Shown piece after piece: positions 50,806 through 59,816 of a DNA stretch of 64,000 bases (position 1 is its first letter; every line of letters begins with the position of its first letter). The notes under the pieces were generated by a model. The model did not search any database. It had not been told where the DNA came from and saw nothing but the letters and a program-made list of their open reading frames with translations. Position numbers and translations under genes: made by a program. Source of the stretch: Hydrogenophilales bacterium 16-64-46 (GTDB taxonomy: Bacteria > Pseudomonadota > Gammaproteobacteria > Burkholderiales > Thiobacillaceae); contig NCGY01000006.1 in NCBI GenBank assembly GCA_002281775.1, positions 1-64,000 of the forward strand, read 5' to 3'.

Positions 50806-52248
50806 ATGCCCCCCACGTCCATATTGCGATTTGGCCTGATACTGGTCGCAGCCCTGACGCTGCTGACCGGTTTGGTGACGCTTGCGGTTTACCAGACGCG
50901 CCCGCAGCCCCAGACCGCGGCCGAGGAGCTAGACAAGCCGGTGATGGCCGCGCAGATCGAATTCCTCGCCGACGCCATGCAGAAGAGTGCGGCGCGAATC
51001 GCTGCGCACCCGCAAACCCTGGCCTGTTTTTCCACGGTGTCGCCGGAGGTTTGCCAGGCGCAGGCGGGTAACCTGCACGCGCTGAATCAGGACGCGACGG
51101 TGCTGTTCGTGACCGACGGCCAGCGCCAGCTGTTGCCAGGTTTCCTGCCCATCGATACCCGCCGCCTGATCGCCAGCGCCGGGCGCGGTGGCACGGGCGC
51201 GGCGGCTACCTTCAATCTGTCCGTTTCCCACGCAGTCACTAACGCAACGGGACAACGGCTGGGCTTCGTGATCGTCGAGCAGAGCCTGCCACAGCTCCAG
51301 ACCCTGTTCGATACCCTGCCGCTGCCGGATGCGGCGGCATATGCCGAACTGCAGCAGAGCGAAGGCAACGGCAAGGTCGGTGTGCTGATGCGCCGGGGCA
51401 ACCAGGCCATCAAGGCGCGCAACGAGCCCAACTGGATTGCCCTCACCGGCACGCCGTGGACGATAGCCGTCTGGCGTGACGACGCGCGCGCCATCGAGAA
51501 TATTGCGCCCTACGTGCTGGGCTGGCTGGTGGTCAGCCTGGTCGTCGCCGTGCTGGTGATGGGCATCGTGCTGACCGTCAAGAACCGCGTCAGCGACAAC
51601 CTGCGCACCCTGGTCAAGCTCACCAATGATCTGCGCCAACAGCGCCTGCGCAACGATTACCCGGTGAATCTGGCCGAATTCCAGACGCCGCTCGATACCA
51701 TGCTCAAACTCGGCAAGGTGATGCTCGGCCGCCAGAAGGAGGCCACCACGCAGGCGCGCCTAGACCATCTCTCACAGGTCAACAACCGCCGCAGTTTCGA
51801 CGAAAAGCAGAAGGAGCTGTTTGCCAGCCTCAAGGATGGCTGGTCGCACAGCCTGCTCATCCTCGACATCGACAATTTCAAGCAGGTGAACGACACCTTC
51901 GGCCACGAAGCGGGCGACCAGCTCATCATCAAGTTCGGCGAGGCGCTGAAGAGAGCCCTGCGCAACAGCGATTTCATCGCCCGCCTGGGCGGCGACGAAT
52001 TCTGCGTGCTGTTCCCCTCCACCCCGCTCGACCGCGCGCAAGAGCTTGCAGATCGCCTGCGTTCCAACATGCCGGAAAGCGTCGAACTGATTCCTGGCGT
52101 GACGCAGAAATTGTCCTGGAGCGGCGGCCTGTCGGAATACAGCCGCAACGACAAGCAGGATAACGAAGCGCTGGCCCGCGCCGACGCCGCGCTGCTCGAA
52201 GCCAAGCGCGGCGGCCGCAACGCAACGCGCATCCGGGCCGCCGCCTGA
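50806..52248 (+). CDS. Membrane-bound diguanylate cyclase with periplasmic sensor
   Basis: A 480-residue protein: first helix at about 8-30 (FGLILVAALTLLTGLVTLAV), a periplasmic sensing region (30-235), second helix at about 240-265 (LGWLVVSLVVAVLVMGIVLT), a linker and a GGDEF domain (about 325-478). The active-site signature is an intact GGDEF (ARLGGDEFCVLF), and an RNSD inhibitory-site RxxD lies five residues upstream, so it should make cyclic di-GMP with product inhibition. ATG 50806 is chosen; GTG 50755 would add 17 residues. Confidence 0.9.
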   Translation: MPPTSILRFGLILVAALTLLTGLVTLAVYQTRPQPQTAAEELDKPVMAAQIEFLADAMQKSAARIAAHPQTLACFSTVSPEVCQAQAGNLHALNQDATVLFVTDGQRQLLPGFLPIDTRRLIASAGRGGTGAAATFNLSVSHAVTNATGQRLGFVIVEQSLPQLQTLFDTLPLPDAAAYAELQQSEGNGKVGVLMRRGNQAIKARNEPNWIALTGTPWTIAVWRDDARAIENIAPYVLGWLVVSLVVAVLVMGIVLTVKNRVSDNLRTLVKLTNDLRQQRLRNDYPVNLAEFQTPLDTMLKLGKVMLGRQKEATTQARLDHLSQVNNRRSFDEKQKELFASLKDGWSHSLLILDIDNFKQVNDTFGHEAGDQLIIKFGEALKRALRNSDFIARLGGDEFCVLFPSTPLDRAQELADRLRSNMPESVELIPGVTQKLSWSGGLSEYSRNDKQDNEALARADAALLEAKRGGRNATRIRAAA

Positions 52249-52261
52249 TTGTGCTTATTGG

Positions 52262-52289
52262 TGGGAAATTCAAGAGCTTGAATTTCCCA
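52262..52289. repeat. 28-bp palindrome after the GGDEF gene
   Basis: TGGGAAATTCAAG and CTTGAATTTCCCA, 13-bp perfect arms with a 2-bp centre, 14 bp after the GGDEF stop. No U tract, so it may be a processed 3' end or a protein-binding site rather than a simple terminator. Confidence 0.7.
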
Positions 52290-52316
52290 TCAATTAAGAT
52301 GCCGAGGTTTAATTGT

Positions 52317-52404
52317 TATTGATCCGAAACCCTATGCGGCTATCCAGCCAATTCGATATGCCGACGCTGCACTTGTTTTCAACTTCATTGGTTTCGGATC
52401 AATA
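52317..52404. repeat. 88-bp segment with 15-bp perfect terminal inverted repeats
   Basis: TATTGATCCGAAACC at 52317-52331 and GGTTTCGGATCAATA at 52390-52404 enclose 58 bp of non-coding sequence. The right arm contains the lnt stop codon (52399-52401). The form resembles a miniature inverted-repeat element; no target duplication is clear. Confidence 0.55.
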
Positions 52405-53907
52405 TTGCGTGATCGAGGCGATGCCGCGTCCGCGCAGCAGGCGCACGGCCAGCACGAGGGCCAGCAGCCCCCAGAGCAGCAGAACCGGCGTATTGCCCCA
52501 GCGCACATAGGGCGTCGCGCCTGCATAGCCCTGCACCCTGCCCTGCAGGGCACCGGTCTCGAACAGCGGCAGTGCGGCGACCATGTTGCCTTTGGCGTCG
52601 ATGATGGCGGTGAGCCCGGTGTTGGTCGCGCGCAGCATCATGCGGCCGGTTTCCAGCGCGCGCGCCTGCGACATCTGGGCGTGTTGCCAGGGCGCAAGCG
52701 AATCGCCGAACCAGGCCAGATTGCTGACGTTTGCCAGTAGCGTGGCCGCCGGCAGGGCGCGAATGATTTCCTCGCCGAAGGCGTCTTCGTAACAGATGTT
52801 CAGTGCGACCCGCTGCCCACCTGCCGCAATCGGCACCTGATCGGGTGCCCCGCGGGCAAAATCGGACAATGGAATGTGCAACACATCCAGCACCCAGCCC
52901 CACACCGCCTTCTGCGGAATGTATTCGCCGAACGGCACCAGATGCGACTTGTGGTAACGCTGGCTGGGGGCGGCCCCGAGGCTGATCACGCTGTTGTAAT
53001 ACGCGCCGTCGAGCTGACCGGTGGGCAGGCCGACCAGCACGTCGCCGCCGTTTTGCCGGCCAATCTTCTGCAAGCCGTCGCGATACACGTCGGGTAGGTC
53101 TGCTTCGAACAGGGGCAAGGCGGTCTCCGGCATCACGATCAGCCGGGCGGGCGAGGCCTGCGCCAGACGGGCGTAGAGCGCGAGGGTGTCCGCTGTGGCC
53201 TCCGGCCGCCATTTCAGGTTTTGCGGCACGTTGCCCTGCAACAGCGCAACCGTGGTCGGCGCGCCTTCGGGTTGCGTCCAGTGCCGCGTACCGAGGCCCA
53301 AGCCCGAGCCCGCCAGCAACACGAGGACAGCGATTGATGCCAGTCGGCTGCGGGGGGCTGGCACGATCCAGGCCCAGGCCGCCAGCGCGGCAGTCAACGC
53401 CAGCAGCGTGTTCACGCCGTAGATGCCGACGACCGGCGCGAACCCGGCCAGCGGGCCGTGGGGAACCTGCGAATAACCCAGCCCCAGCCAGGGGAAGCCG
53501 GTGAAGATCCAGCCGCGCGTCCATTCCATCACCGACCAGGCGAGCGGCAGCGCCAGCAGCACGCGCGCAGCGATGCCGGGAACGCGCGCAGCCCAGGCAC
53601 CGGCGACGGCGGGAAAGAGCGCGAGAAAGGCACAAAAAAGCAGCGTGGCGAGCGCCGCCAACGGTGCACTCATGCCGCCGTAGACGTGCATGCTAACGTA
53701 GACCCAGCTGACGCCGGCGAGGAAAAATCCCAGTCCCCAGACAAAGCCACGCGCAAAGCCTTGCCATCCGGTGTCGACGCGTGCGAGCGAGGCGAACAGC
53801 ATGACGAGCGCCAGCCAGGTCAGCGGCCACCAGCCGAGCGGCGCGAAGCCTGCCACCGCCAGCGCGCCGGCCAGCGCGTTGGCCGCCAGTATCCAGGGGC
53901 CGCGCAT
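52399..53907 (-). CDS. lnt: Apolipoprotein N-acyltransferase
   Basis: A 502-residue inner-membrane enzyme that adds the third acyl chain to lipoproteins. Six or so N-terminal helices precede a nitrilase-like domain with the catalytic Glu (IVMPETALPLF), Lys (YHKSHLVPFGEYIP) and Cys (ALNICYEDAFGEE). Start ATG 53907 lies 5 bp after the pyrC' stop and gives MRGPWILAANALAG; an upstream ATG at 53943 would overlap pyrC'. Its last codons fall in an inverted repeat (52390-52404). Confidence 0.94.
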   Translation of the reverse strand: MRGPWILAANALAGALAVAGFAPLGWWPLTWLALVMLFASLARVDTGWQGFARGFVWGLGFFLAGVSWVYVSMHVYGGMSAPLAALATLLFCAFLALFPAVAGAWAARVPGIAARVLLALPLAWSVMEWTRGWIFTGFPWLGLGYSQVPHGPLAGFAPVVGIYGVNTLLALTAALAAWAWIVPAPRSRLASIAVLVLLAGSGLGLGTRHWTQPEGAPTTVALLQGNVPQNLKWRPEATADTLALYARLAQASPARLIVMPETALPLFEADLPDVYRDGLQKIGRQNGGDVLVGLPTGQLDGAYYNSVISLGAAPSQRYHKSHLVPFGEYIPQKAVWGWVLDVLHIPLSDFARGAPDQVPIAAGGQRVALNICYEDAFGEEIIRALPAATLLANVSNLAWFGDSLAPWQHAQMSQARALETGRMMLRATNTGLTAIIDAKGNMVAALPLFETGALQGRVQGYAGATPYVRWGNTPVLLLWGLLALVLAVRLLRGRGIASITQY

Positions 53908-53911
53908 CGGC

Positions 53912-55189
53912 TCAGGGCGCTTCGAAATCGAGATGCCCGTCAATGATCGTATAGCGCACGCGGCCCTGCATCGGCTGGTCGAGGAAGGGCGTGTTCTTGC
54001 CCTGGCTCATCAGCGCGCGGGCGCTGACCTGCCACTCGGCGGTTTCGTCGAACACGCAGATGTCGGCATAGCTGCCCACCGACAGGTGCCCGCCTGGCAC
54101 GCCGAGAATCTGCGCCGGCTTCCACGACACGAGGTCGATCGCCTGGATCAGCGGCACGCCCATGTCGCGCGCCCACTTGAGCGTCAGCGGCAACAGCAGC
54201 TCGACGCCGGATGCGCCGGGTGAGGATTCGCCGAACGGCACCTGTTTTTCGTCTTCGTCGACCGGCGTGTGGTCGGAACACAGGGCGTCGATCGAGCCGT
54301 CGCGCAACGCCTCGCGGATGGCATCGCGGTCGCGCAGGGCACGCAGGGGCGGGGTCAGGTGCAGGTGGGCATCGAAGCCGACCAGATCGTTTTCGCATAG
54401 ATGCACGTGCGATGTCGCCACGTCGCAGGTCACGGCGAGGCCCTGCGCCTTGGCCGCGCGCACCATGGCAATGCCGTCGCGGGTGGAGAGCCGCGACAGG
54501 TGCACGCGTGCGCCGGTGGCGCGGGCGAGTTGCAGGATCGTCGCCAGCGCCACCGTCTCCGCCAGTGCGGGAATGCCCGGCAAGCCGAGCCGCGACGCGA
54601 TGGCCCCATCGTGCGCGATGCCACCCCGGGCGAGGGACACGTCCTGCGGCCGCAACCACAATGAGAAATCGAAGGTGGCGGCGTATTCCATCGCACGCAA
54701 CAACACCTGCGTGTCGGTGAGCGGTGCGTCGGCCTGGGTGAAGGCACGGCAGCCGGCCTCGGTCAGCTCGGCCATTTCGGTGAGCAGCTTGCCTTCGAGT
54801 TTTTGTGTGAGCGCGCCGAGGGGATAGACGCGCGGGCCGGGCAGGTTCTTGGCGCGGAATTTCAGCATTTCCACCAGACCCGGCTCGTCGAGCGGTGGGT
54901 CGGTGTCGGGCGGGCAGGCGAGCGAGGTGACACCGCCGGCCGCCGCCGCGAGCATTTCCGACTCGAGCGTGGCCCTGTATTCGAAGCCGGGTTCGCGCAG
55001 ACGCACCGAGAGATCGACTAGGCCCGGGCAGACGACGAGGCCGCTGGCGTCGATCACGCGGTTGGCGTGGAAGTCGGCCGGTGCCGTGCCCATCGCGACG
55101 ATCTTGCCGGCGGCGACATAGATATCGGCGATGCCGTCGTGCTGATTGAGCGGATCGACGACACGGCCGTTTCTGATATGAATCTTCAT
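53912..55189 (-). CDS. Dihydroorotase-like protein PyrC', probably inactive
   Basis: A 425-residue amidohydrolase-fold protein of the class I dihydroorotase family. The metal motif HxH is absent: the position reads PGLVDLSVRLREPG instead of PGLIDxHVHLREPG. Other parts are kept (CPPDTDPPLDEP, CSDHTPVDEDEK). In Pseudomonas such a non-catalytic PyrC' is needed to assemble the class A aspartate transcarbamoylase; adjacency to pyrB supports the same here. A true dihydroorotase must be encoded elsewhere. ATG overlaps the pyrB stop by four bases. Confidence 0.9.
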   Translation of the reverse strand: MKIHIRNGRVVDPLNQHDGIADIYVAAGKIVAMGTAPADFHANRVIDASGLVVCPGLVDLSVRLREPGFEYRATLESEMLAAAAGGVTSLACPPDTDPPLDEPGLVEMLKFRAKNLPGPRVYPLGALTQKLEGKLLTEMAELTEAGCRAFTQADAPLTDTQVLLRAMEYAATFDFSLWLRPQDVSLARGGIAHDGAIASRLGLPGIPALAETVALATILQLARATGARVHLSRLSTRDGIAMVRAAKAQGLAVTCDVATSHVHLCENDLVGFDAHLHLTPPLRALRDRDAIREALRDGSIDALCSDHTPVDEDEKQVPFGESSPGASGVELLLPLTLKWARDMGVPLIQAIDLVSWKPAQILGVPGGHLSVGSYADICVFDETAEWQVSARALMSQGKNTPFLDQPMQGRVRYTIIDGHLDFEAP

Positions 55190-56139
55190 CAGCTGTTTCC
55201 CCCCGCCAGCATGGCCATCACCGCCATGCGCACGGCGATGCCGTAGGTCACCTGCGGCAGGATCACCGACTGCGGGCCGTCGGCCACTTCGGAATCGATC
55301 TCGACGCCGCGATTCATCGGGCCGGGGTGCATCACGATGGCGTCGGGTTTCGCCAGCGCCAGCTTCTCCGGTGTCAGGCCGAAGAACTTGAAGTATTCCT
55401 GCGCGCTGGGCAGGAGCGCACCGCGCATCCGTTCGTTCTGCAGGCGCAGCATGATCACCACGTCGCAGCCCGCGAGCCCCTGTTCCATGTTGTGGAAGAC
55501 CTTGACGCCCATTTGCTCGACGCCGGCAGGCAGCAGGGTTTTCGGGCCGATGACGCGCACTTCGGGCACCCCCAGCGTGGTCAGCGCGTGGATTTGCGAG
55601 CGCGCGACGCGCGAATGCAGTACGTCGCCGACGACTGCCACGGTGAGGTTGTGGAACGCGCCCTTGTAGCGGCGGATCGTGAACATGTCGAGCAGGCCCT
55701 GCGTCGGATGCGCGTGCCGGCCGTCACCCGCATTCACCACCGAGATATGCGGCGCAACGTTGCGCGCGATGAAATGCGCCGCACCGGATTGCGAGTGCCG
55801 CACGATGAACATGTCAGCGTGCATCGCGGCGAGGTTGTCGACGGTGTCGAGAATGGCCTCGCCCTTGGTCTGGCTGGAGGTGGCGATGTTGAGATTCACC
55901 ACGTCGGCAGAGAGGCGCTTGGCGGCGATTTCAAACGTGGTGCGGGTGCGCGTCGACGGCTCGAAGAAGAGATTGAAGATCGACTTGCCGCGCAGGAGCG
56001 GGACTTTCTTCACCTCGCGCTCGCCGACGTCCATGAAGGACTCGGCGGTATCGAGGATCTGCGTGAGGATCGCGCGCGGCAGGCCGTCGAGCGTGAGCAG
56101 GTGGCGCAGCCTGCCGTCGGCCGTGAGCTGGGGGTTCAT
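55189..56139 (-). CDS. pyrB: Aspartate carbamoyltransferase catalytic chain
   Basis: A 316-residue ATCase making carbamoyl-aspartate for pyrimidine synthesis. Motifs: [12 protein letters not shown] (carbamoyl phosphate loop), [26 protein letters not shown] and [11 protein letters not shown]. No pyrI regulatory gene is seen, consistent with a class A enzyme with PyrC'. ATG 56139 lies in the end of pyrR (ATGA overlap), and its stop overlaps the pyrC' start, so pyrR-pyrB-pyrC' is a tightly coupled operon. Confidence 0.96.
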   Translation of the reverse strand: MNPQLTADGRLRHLLTLDGLPRAILTQILDTAESFMDVGEREVKKVPLLRGKSIFNLFFEPSTRTRTTFEIAAKRLSADVVNLNIATSSQTKGEAILDTVDNLAAMHADMFIVRHSQSGAAHFIARNVAPHISVVNAGDGRHAHPTQGLLDMFTIRRYKGAFHNLTVAVVGDVLHSRVARSQIHALTTLGVPEVRVIGPKTLLPAGVEQMGVKVFHNMEQGLAGCDVVIMLRLQNERMRGALLPSAQEYFKFFGLTPEKLALAKPDAIVMHPGPMNRGVEIDSEVADGPQSVILPQVTYGIAVRMAVMAMLAGGNS

Positions 56140-56630
56140 GCAATGGAGAGGCTGAGGTGTCCGTCGTCGAGACGGGACAGGTTGATGTTCTGGTGCGCAG
56201 GGACATCGAGCACGAGGCCGGCAAAATCGGGACGGATGGGCAGTTCCCGGCCGCCCCGGTCGACCAGAACTGCCAGCTTGATCGAGGCCGGACGGCCATA
56301 GTCGAACAGCTCGTTCATCGCCGCGCGGATGGTGCGGCCAGTGTGCAGTACGTCGTCGACCAGCATGAGGGTGCGGTTCTCCAGATCGTAGGGCAGGTTG
56401 GAGGGTTTGACCTGCGGATGCAGGCCGATGCGCGAGAAATCGTCGCGGTAGAAGGAAATGTCGAGCTGGCCGATGGGGTGGGGCGAGCGCAACAGTGCGT
56501 GTAGGCGTTCGGCGACCCACACGCCGCCGGTATGGATGCCGACGATGCGGGTATCGGGATCGAAGCCGGGCGCGATGGCGGCGGCGAGTGCGTCGATCAG
56601 CGTAGCGGCGTCAGGCAACGAGGCGGTCAT
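56136..56630 (-). CDS. pyrR: PyrR, uracil phosphoribosyltransferase/pyr regulator homologue
   Basis: A 164-residue type I phosphoribosyltransferase with the PRPP loop [17 protein letters not shown] near residue 95 and the hood region [12 protein letters not shown]. In Gram-positives PyrR attenuates pyr operons by RNA binding; in proteobacteria the role is less clear. It overlaps pyrB downstream and ruvX upstream (20 bp). Confidence 0.93.
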   Translation of the reverse strand: MTASLPDAATLIDALAAAIAPGFDPDTRIVGIHTGGVWVAERLHALLRSPHPIGQLDISFYRDDFSRIGLHPQVKPSNLPYDLENRTLMLVDDVLHTGRTIRAAMNELFDYGRPASIKLAVLVDRGGRELPIRPDFAGLVLDVPAHQNINLSRLDDGHLSLSIA

Positions 56631-57048
56631 CGAAAAATCCCTGCAGGATGAGTTGCGCAGCCACGGCGTCGAGATGCGCCTTGTTCTTTTTGCCGTGGAC
56701 GCCCTGATCGTGCAGGGCGGATTCGGCTGCCGTGCTGGTGTGGCGCTCGTCCACCAAAAAGACCGGCAGCTTGAAGCGCGATTCTAATTTGCGCGCGAAG
56801 TTTCTGGCTACCCGGGTCATTTCGTGCTCGCCGCCGTCGGCGTGGGTGGGCAGGCCCAGCACCAGCAGCGTGGGTCGCCATTCGGCAATGAGTTTTTCGA
56901 TGGCGGCGAGCCGCGCATCGCTGGAGTCGGCCTGGATGACGGTGAGGGGGTGGGCGATGCCGAGGGAGAGCTCGCCGGAAGCGACGCCGGTGCGCTTCAA
57001 GCCCAGGTCGAAGGCGAGCACCGTGCCGTGGGTGTCGGCCAGCGTCAC
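56611..57048 (-). CDS. ruvX: YqgF/RuvX family RNase H-fold nuclease
   Basis: A 145-residue RNase H-like protein involved in pre-16S rRNA 5' processing, earlier called Holliday-junction resolvase. It shows [12 protein letters not shown] (first catalytic Asp), [17 protein letters not shown] and [15 protein letters not shown] (second acidic residue). It overlaps yqgE by four bases and pyrR by 20 bases. Confidence 0.94.
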   Translation of the reverse strand: MTLADTHGTVLAFDLGLKRTGVASGELSLGIAHPLTVIQADSSDARLAAIEKLIAEWRPTLLVLGLPTHADGGEHEMTRVARNFARKLESRFKLPVFLVDERHTSTAAESALHDQGVHGKKNKAHLDAVAAQLILQGFFDDRLVA

Positions 57049-57602
57049 GCGTGCCCGGCTTCTTCGGAGAGGCTGGCGAAATCGATGCCGAGGAGCTTCA
57101 TTGCGGCGGGCAGGCGTTCCTCCGGGGCCAGATCGAAAATCACCTGAGGGTCGGCGGCGACCGACAGCCAGGCATTCTGCTTCAGTTCGTCTTCGATCTG
57201 ACCGGGCGACCAGCCGGCGTAGCCCAGCGACACCATGAACTTGTCCGGCCCCGCGCCCTGGCTGACGGCTTCGAGTACGTCCTTCGAGGTGGTGAGGCTG
57301 ACCGCGTTGTTGACGGTGAGGGTGGAACTGAAGGTCTGCGGCGGCGTGTGCAGGACGAAGCCGCGCTCGGTCTGCACCGGGCCGCCGAAATATACGGTCT
57401 TGCGCTGCAGACGCTCCGGCAGCGCGAGGCCGATCTGTTCGAACAGCGTCGAGAGGTCGAGATCGATGGGCCGGTTGACCACCACGCCGAGCGCGCCCTG
57501 TTCGCTATGGTCGCAGATATAGGTCAGCGTGCCATTGAAATTGGGATCGACCATGCCCGGCATGGCGATGAGGAAATGATGGGTGAGGTTGACGGTATCC
57601 AT
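57045..57602 (-). CDS. YqgE/AlgH family protein (UPF0301)
   Basis: A 185-residue protein starting [17 protein letters not shown], with [33 protein letters not shown] and [20 protein letters not shown]; a typical UPF0301 member. Its function is unknown; AlgH was linked to alginate regulation in Pseudomonas. It heads the yqgE-ruvX-pyrRBC'-lnt operon and is divergent from the photolyase gene. Confidence 0.94.
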   Translation of the reverse strand: MDTVNLTHHFLIAMPGMVDPNFNGTLTYICDHSEQGALGVVVNRPIDLDLSTLFEQIGLALPERLQRKTVYFGGPVQTERGFVLHTPPQTFSSTLTVNNAVSLTTSKDVLEAVSQGAGPDKFMVSLGYAGWSPGQIEDELKQNAWLSVAADPQVIFDLAPEERLPAAMKLLGIDFASLSEEAGHA

Positions 57603-57659
57603 GGTTGCGCCCCCATTGTAATCTGCGATTTGTACCCACTATAGCGGCAAGCATTCCCC

Positions 57660-59117
57660 ATGCCTGAATATTCCCGTGCACTGGTCTGGTTTCGCCGTGA
57701 CCTGCGCGATTTCGACCACGCTGCGCTCTACCACGCGCTCAAATCCGCCCGCCAGGTGGTGTGCGTATTTGTCTTCGACCGCGAGATACTCGACGCGTTG
57801 CCAAACCGGGCTGACCGGCGCGTCGAATTCATCCAGGCCAGCGTCACCCAACTGCAACAGGCGCTGCAGGCGCGCGGCGGCGGGCTGGTGGTGGTGCATG
57901 ATTCTGCGCGCGAGGCGATTCCCCGGCTGGCGGCCGAACTGGACGTCGAAGCGGTGTACTGCAATCACGACGACGACCCGGCGGCGATTGCGCGCGACGC
58001 TGCAGTTGAAGCTGCCCTGAGCGCCGAGGGCATTGCCTTTCATCACGGCAAGGACTGCACGATCTTCGAACGCGATGAAGTACTCACTGCCGCCGGCACG
58101 CCCTTCTCGGTCTTCACCCCTTACAAAAATGCCTGGCTGAAAAAACTCGCACCGTTTTACCTGACGGCGTATCCGGTCGGGCGCTACTGGGACCGGCTGG
58201 CTGCCGAATCGACTCGGGTACCTGCGCTGGCGGCCATGGGGTTCACACAGACCAATCTGACTGCCCTGAAACTGCCTGTGGGCATGTCAGGCGGCGCGCA
58301 ACTGTTCGCGGATTTTCTCGACCGTATCGGGCAGTACAAGGATGCGCGGGATTTCCCAGCGATCAAGGGGCCGTCGTATCTGTCCGTGCACCTGCGTTTC
58401 GGCACGGTATCGGTACGCCAGCTCGCGGCCACAGCCTACGGCCTCGGTGGGCGCGGGGCGGAAACCTGGCTGTCGGAACTCGTCTGGCGTGATTTCTATC
58501 ACCAGATTCTCTGGCATCGCCCCGAAGTGGCGGCCGGCCGGGCCTTCAAGCCGCAGTTCGACACCCTGCCCTGGCCCAACCCACCCGGGTATTTCGAAGC
58601 CTGGTGCGAAGCGCGCACCGGCTATCCGCTGGTCGACGCTGCGATGCGGCAATTGAACCAGACCGGCTACATGCACAACCGCCTGCGCATGGTGGCGGCG
58701 AGCTTTCTCACCAAGGATCTGCTGGTGGACTGGCGGCTGGGCGAGCGCTATTTCGCCGACACGCTGATCGATTTTGACCTGGCGGCCAACAGCGGCGGCT
58801 GGCAGTGGGCGGCGTCGGTTGGCTGCGATGCGCAGCCGTGGTTCCGTATTTTCAACCCCGTCACCCAGTCGGAAAAATTCGACCCGCAGGGCAAGTTCAT
58901 CCGCCGCTACCTGCCGGAACTCGCCGCTGTACCCGACAAGTTCCTCCATGCGCCGTGGACCTTGCCAGCGCCCGAACAGGCGAGGCTGGGCGTGGTGATC
59001 GGGCGGGACTATCCCGCGCCGCTGGTCGACCATGCCGTGCAGCGGGTGCAGGCGCTGGCCCTGTTCAAGTCGACTTCAGGCGACGGGCTTACGGACAGCG
59101 CGGCGGGCGCAGACTGA
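57660..59117 (+). CDS. phrB: Deoxyribodipyrimidine photolyase
   Basis: A 485-residue CPD photolyase that repairs UV dimers with light. The N-terminal antenna domain begins RALVWFRRDLRDFDH; the FAD domain has ELVWRDFYHQILWHRP, GYPLVDAAMRQL and the signature GGWQWAASVGCDAQPWFRIF. Its 3' end overlaps the convergent TetR gene by 29 bp. It is divergent from yqgE with a 57-bp gap. Confidence 0.95.
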   Translation: MPEYSRALVWFRRDLRDFDHAALYHALKSARQVVCVFVFDREILDALPNRADRRVEFIQASVTQLQQALQARGGGLVVVHDSAREAIPRLAAELDVEAVYCNHDDDPAAIARDAAVEAALSAEGIAFHHGKDCTIFERDEVLTAAGTPFSVFTPYKNAWLKKLAPFYLTAYPVGRYWDRLAAESTRVPALAAMGFTQTNLTALKLPVGMSGGAQLFADFLDRIGQYKDARDFPAIKGPSYLSVHLRFGTVSVRQLAATAYGLGGRGAETWLSELVWRDFYHQILWHRPEVAAGRAFKPQFDTLPWPNPPGYFEAWCEARTGYPLVDAAMRQLNQTGYMHNRLRMVAASFLTKDLLVDWRLGERYFADTLIDFDLAANSGGWQWAASVGCDAQPWFRIFNPVTQSEKFDPQGKFIRRYLPELAAVPDKFLHAPWTLPAPEQARLGVVIGRDYPAPLVDHAVQRVQALALFKSTSGDGLTDSAAGAD

Positions 59118-59721
59118 GACCGGCCAGATAGGTGTCGAGCAGCGGCTCGGCGCAAGCTGCAAGATCGTAACTTGTCGGGGTGAGCACCCACTCATGCATC
59201 AGGCCGACCATATAGGCGTGCATGCCCTGGGTGGCCAGATAGGTGTCGGTGTGCGGCGGCAGTTGCCCGACTGCGACGGCCTGTTCGAACAGGGCTTGGA
59301 CCTGGGTCAGGCAGGCGGTGCGGTCGGCGTCGTTCTTGGCCATGACCGGCGCGAGTTCGTCGGTGAATTCGCATTTGTGGAAGATCACGTCGAACATCGC
59401 CTGGGTATCGGCGTGCCCGGCCAGTTGCTTCAGCGCCATCAAGGCCAGTTGCTTGACCGTGGCGAGCGGATCGCGCTGCACCGTGCGGCTGACTTCGGTG
59501 AGCAGGGCTTCGACCGGCAGGGTGCCGCGCTCGCAGACGGCGGCGAAGAGCTCGGCCTTGTCCTTGAAATGCCAGTAGATTGCGCCGCGCGTCACCCCGG
59601 CACGGGCGGCCACGTCGGAGAGCCGGGTGTGGGCGACGCCGCGTTCGCGGAAGGTTTGCAGGGCGGCCGCCAGCAGGGCCTCACGGGTGGCGAGGGCGTC
59701 CTCGCGGGTTTTCTTGACCAT
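59089..59721 (-). CDS. TetR family repressor (AcrR/TtgR-like)
   Basis: A 210-residue repressor: HTH in RLSDVAARAGVTRGAIYWHF, then KDKAELFAAVCERG as in AcrR, and a C-terminal ligand-binding domain. ATG 59721 gives MVKKTREDALATREALL; an ATG five codons upstream is possible. It is divergent from an RND efflux operon, the standard acrR-acrAB layout, and should respond to hydrophobic drugs or solvents. Confidence 0.92.
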   Translation of the reverse strand: MVKKTREDALATREALLAAALQTFRERGVAHTRLSDVAARAGVTRGAIYWHFKDKAELFAAVCERGTLPVEALLTEVSRTVQRDPLATVKQLALMALKQLAGHADTQAMFDVIFHKCEFTDELAPVMAKNDADRTACLTQVQALFEQAVAVGQLPPHTDTYLATQGMHAYMVGLMHEWVLTPTSYDLAACAEPLLDTYLAGLSLRPPRCP

Positions 59722-59758
59722 GGCCCGATTGTCCACAAAAACCTGTCATCAGGCAATT

Positions 59759-59778
59759 TACATGCATGAATGTATGTT
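59759..59778. promoter_or_regulatory. AcrR-type operator in the efflux divergent promoter
   Basis: TACATGCATGAATGTATGTT: arms ACATGCAT and ATGTATGT (one mismatch) with a 2-bp centre. It resembles the TACATACAT...ATGTATGTA acrAB operator of E. coli with a shorter centre. It is 38 bp from the repressor start and 38 bp from the MFP start. Confidence 0.6.
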
Positions 59779-59816
59779 GTTATGATGGCGCACAAACAGC
59801 CAATCAGGGGAGTGAC

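Noticed and set aside
53912..55189. Catalytic dihydroorotase (pyrC)
   Set aside because: The HxH metal motif is replaced by SxR, so the catalytic call is not supported.
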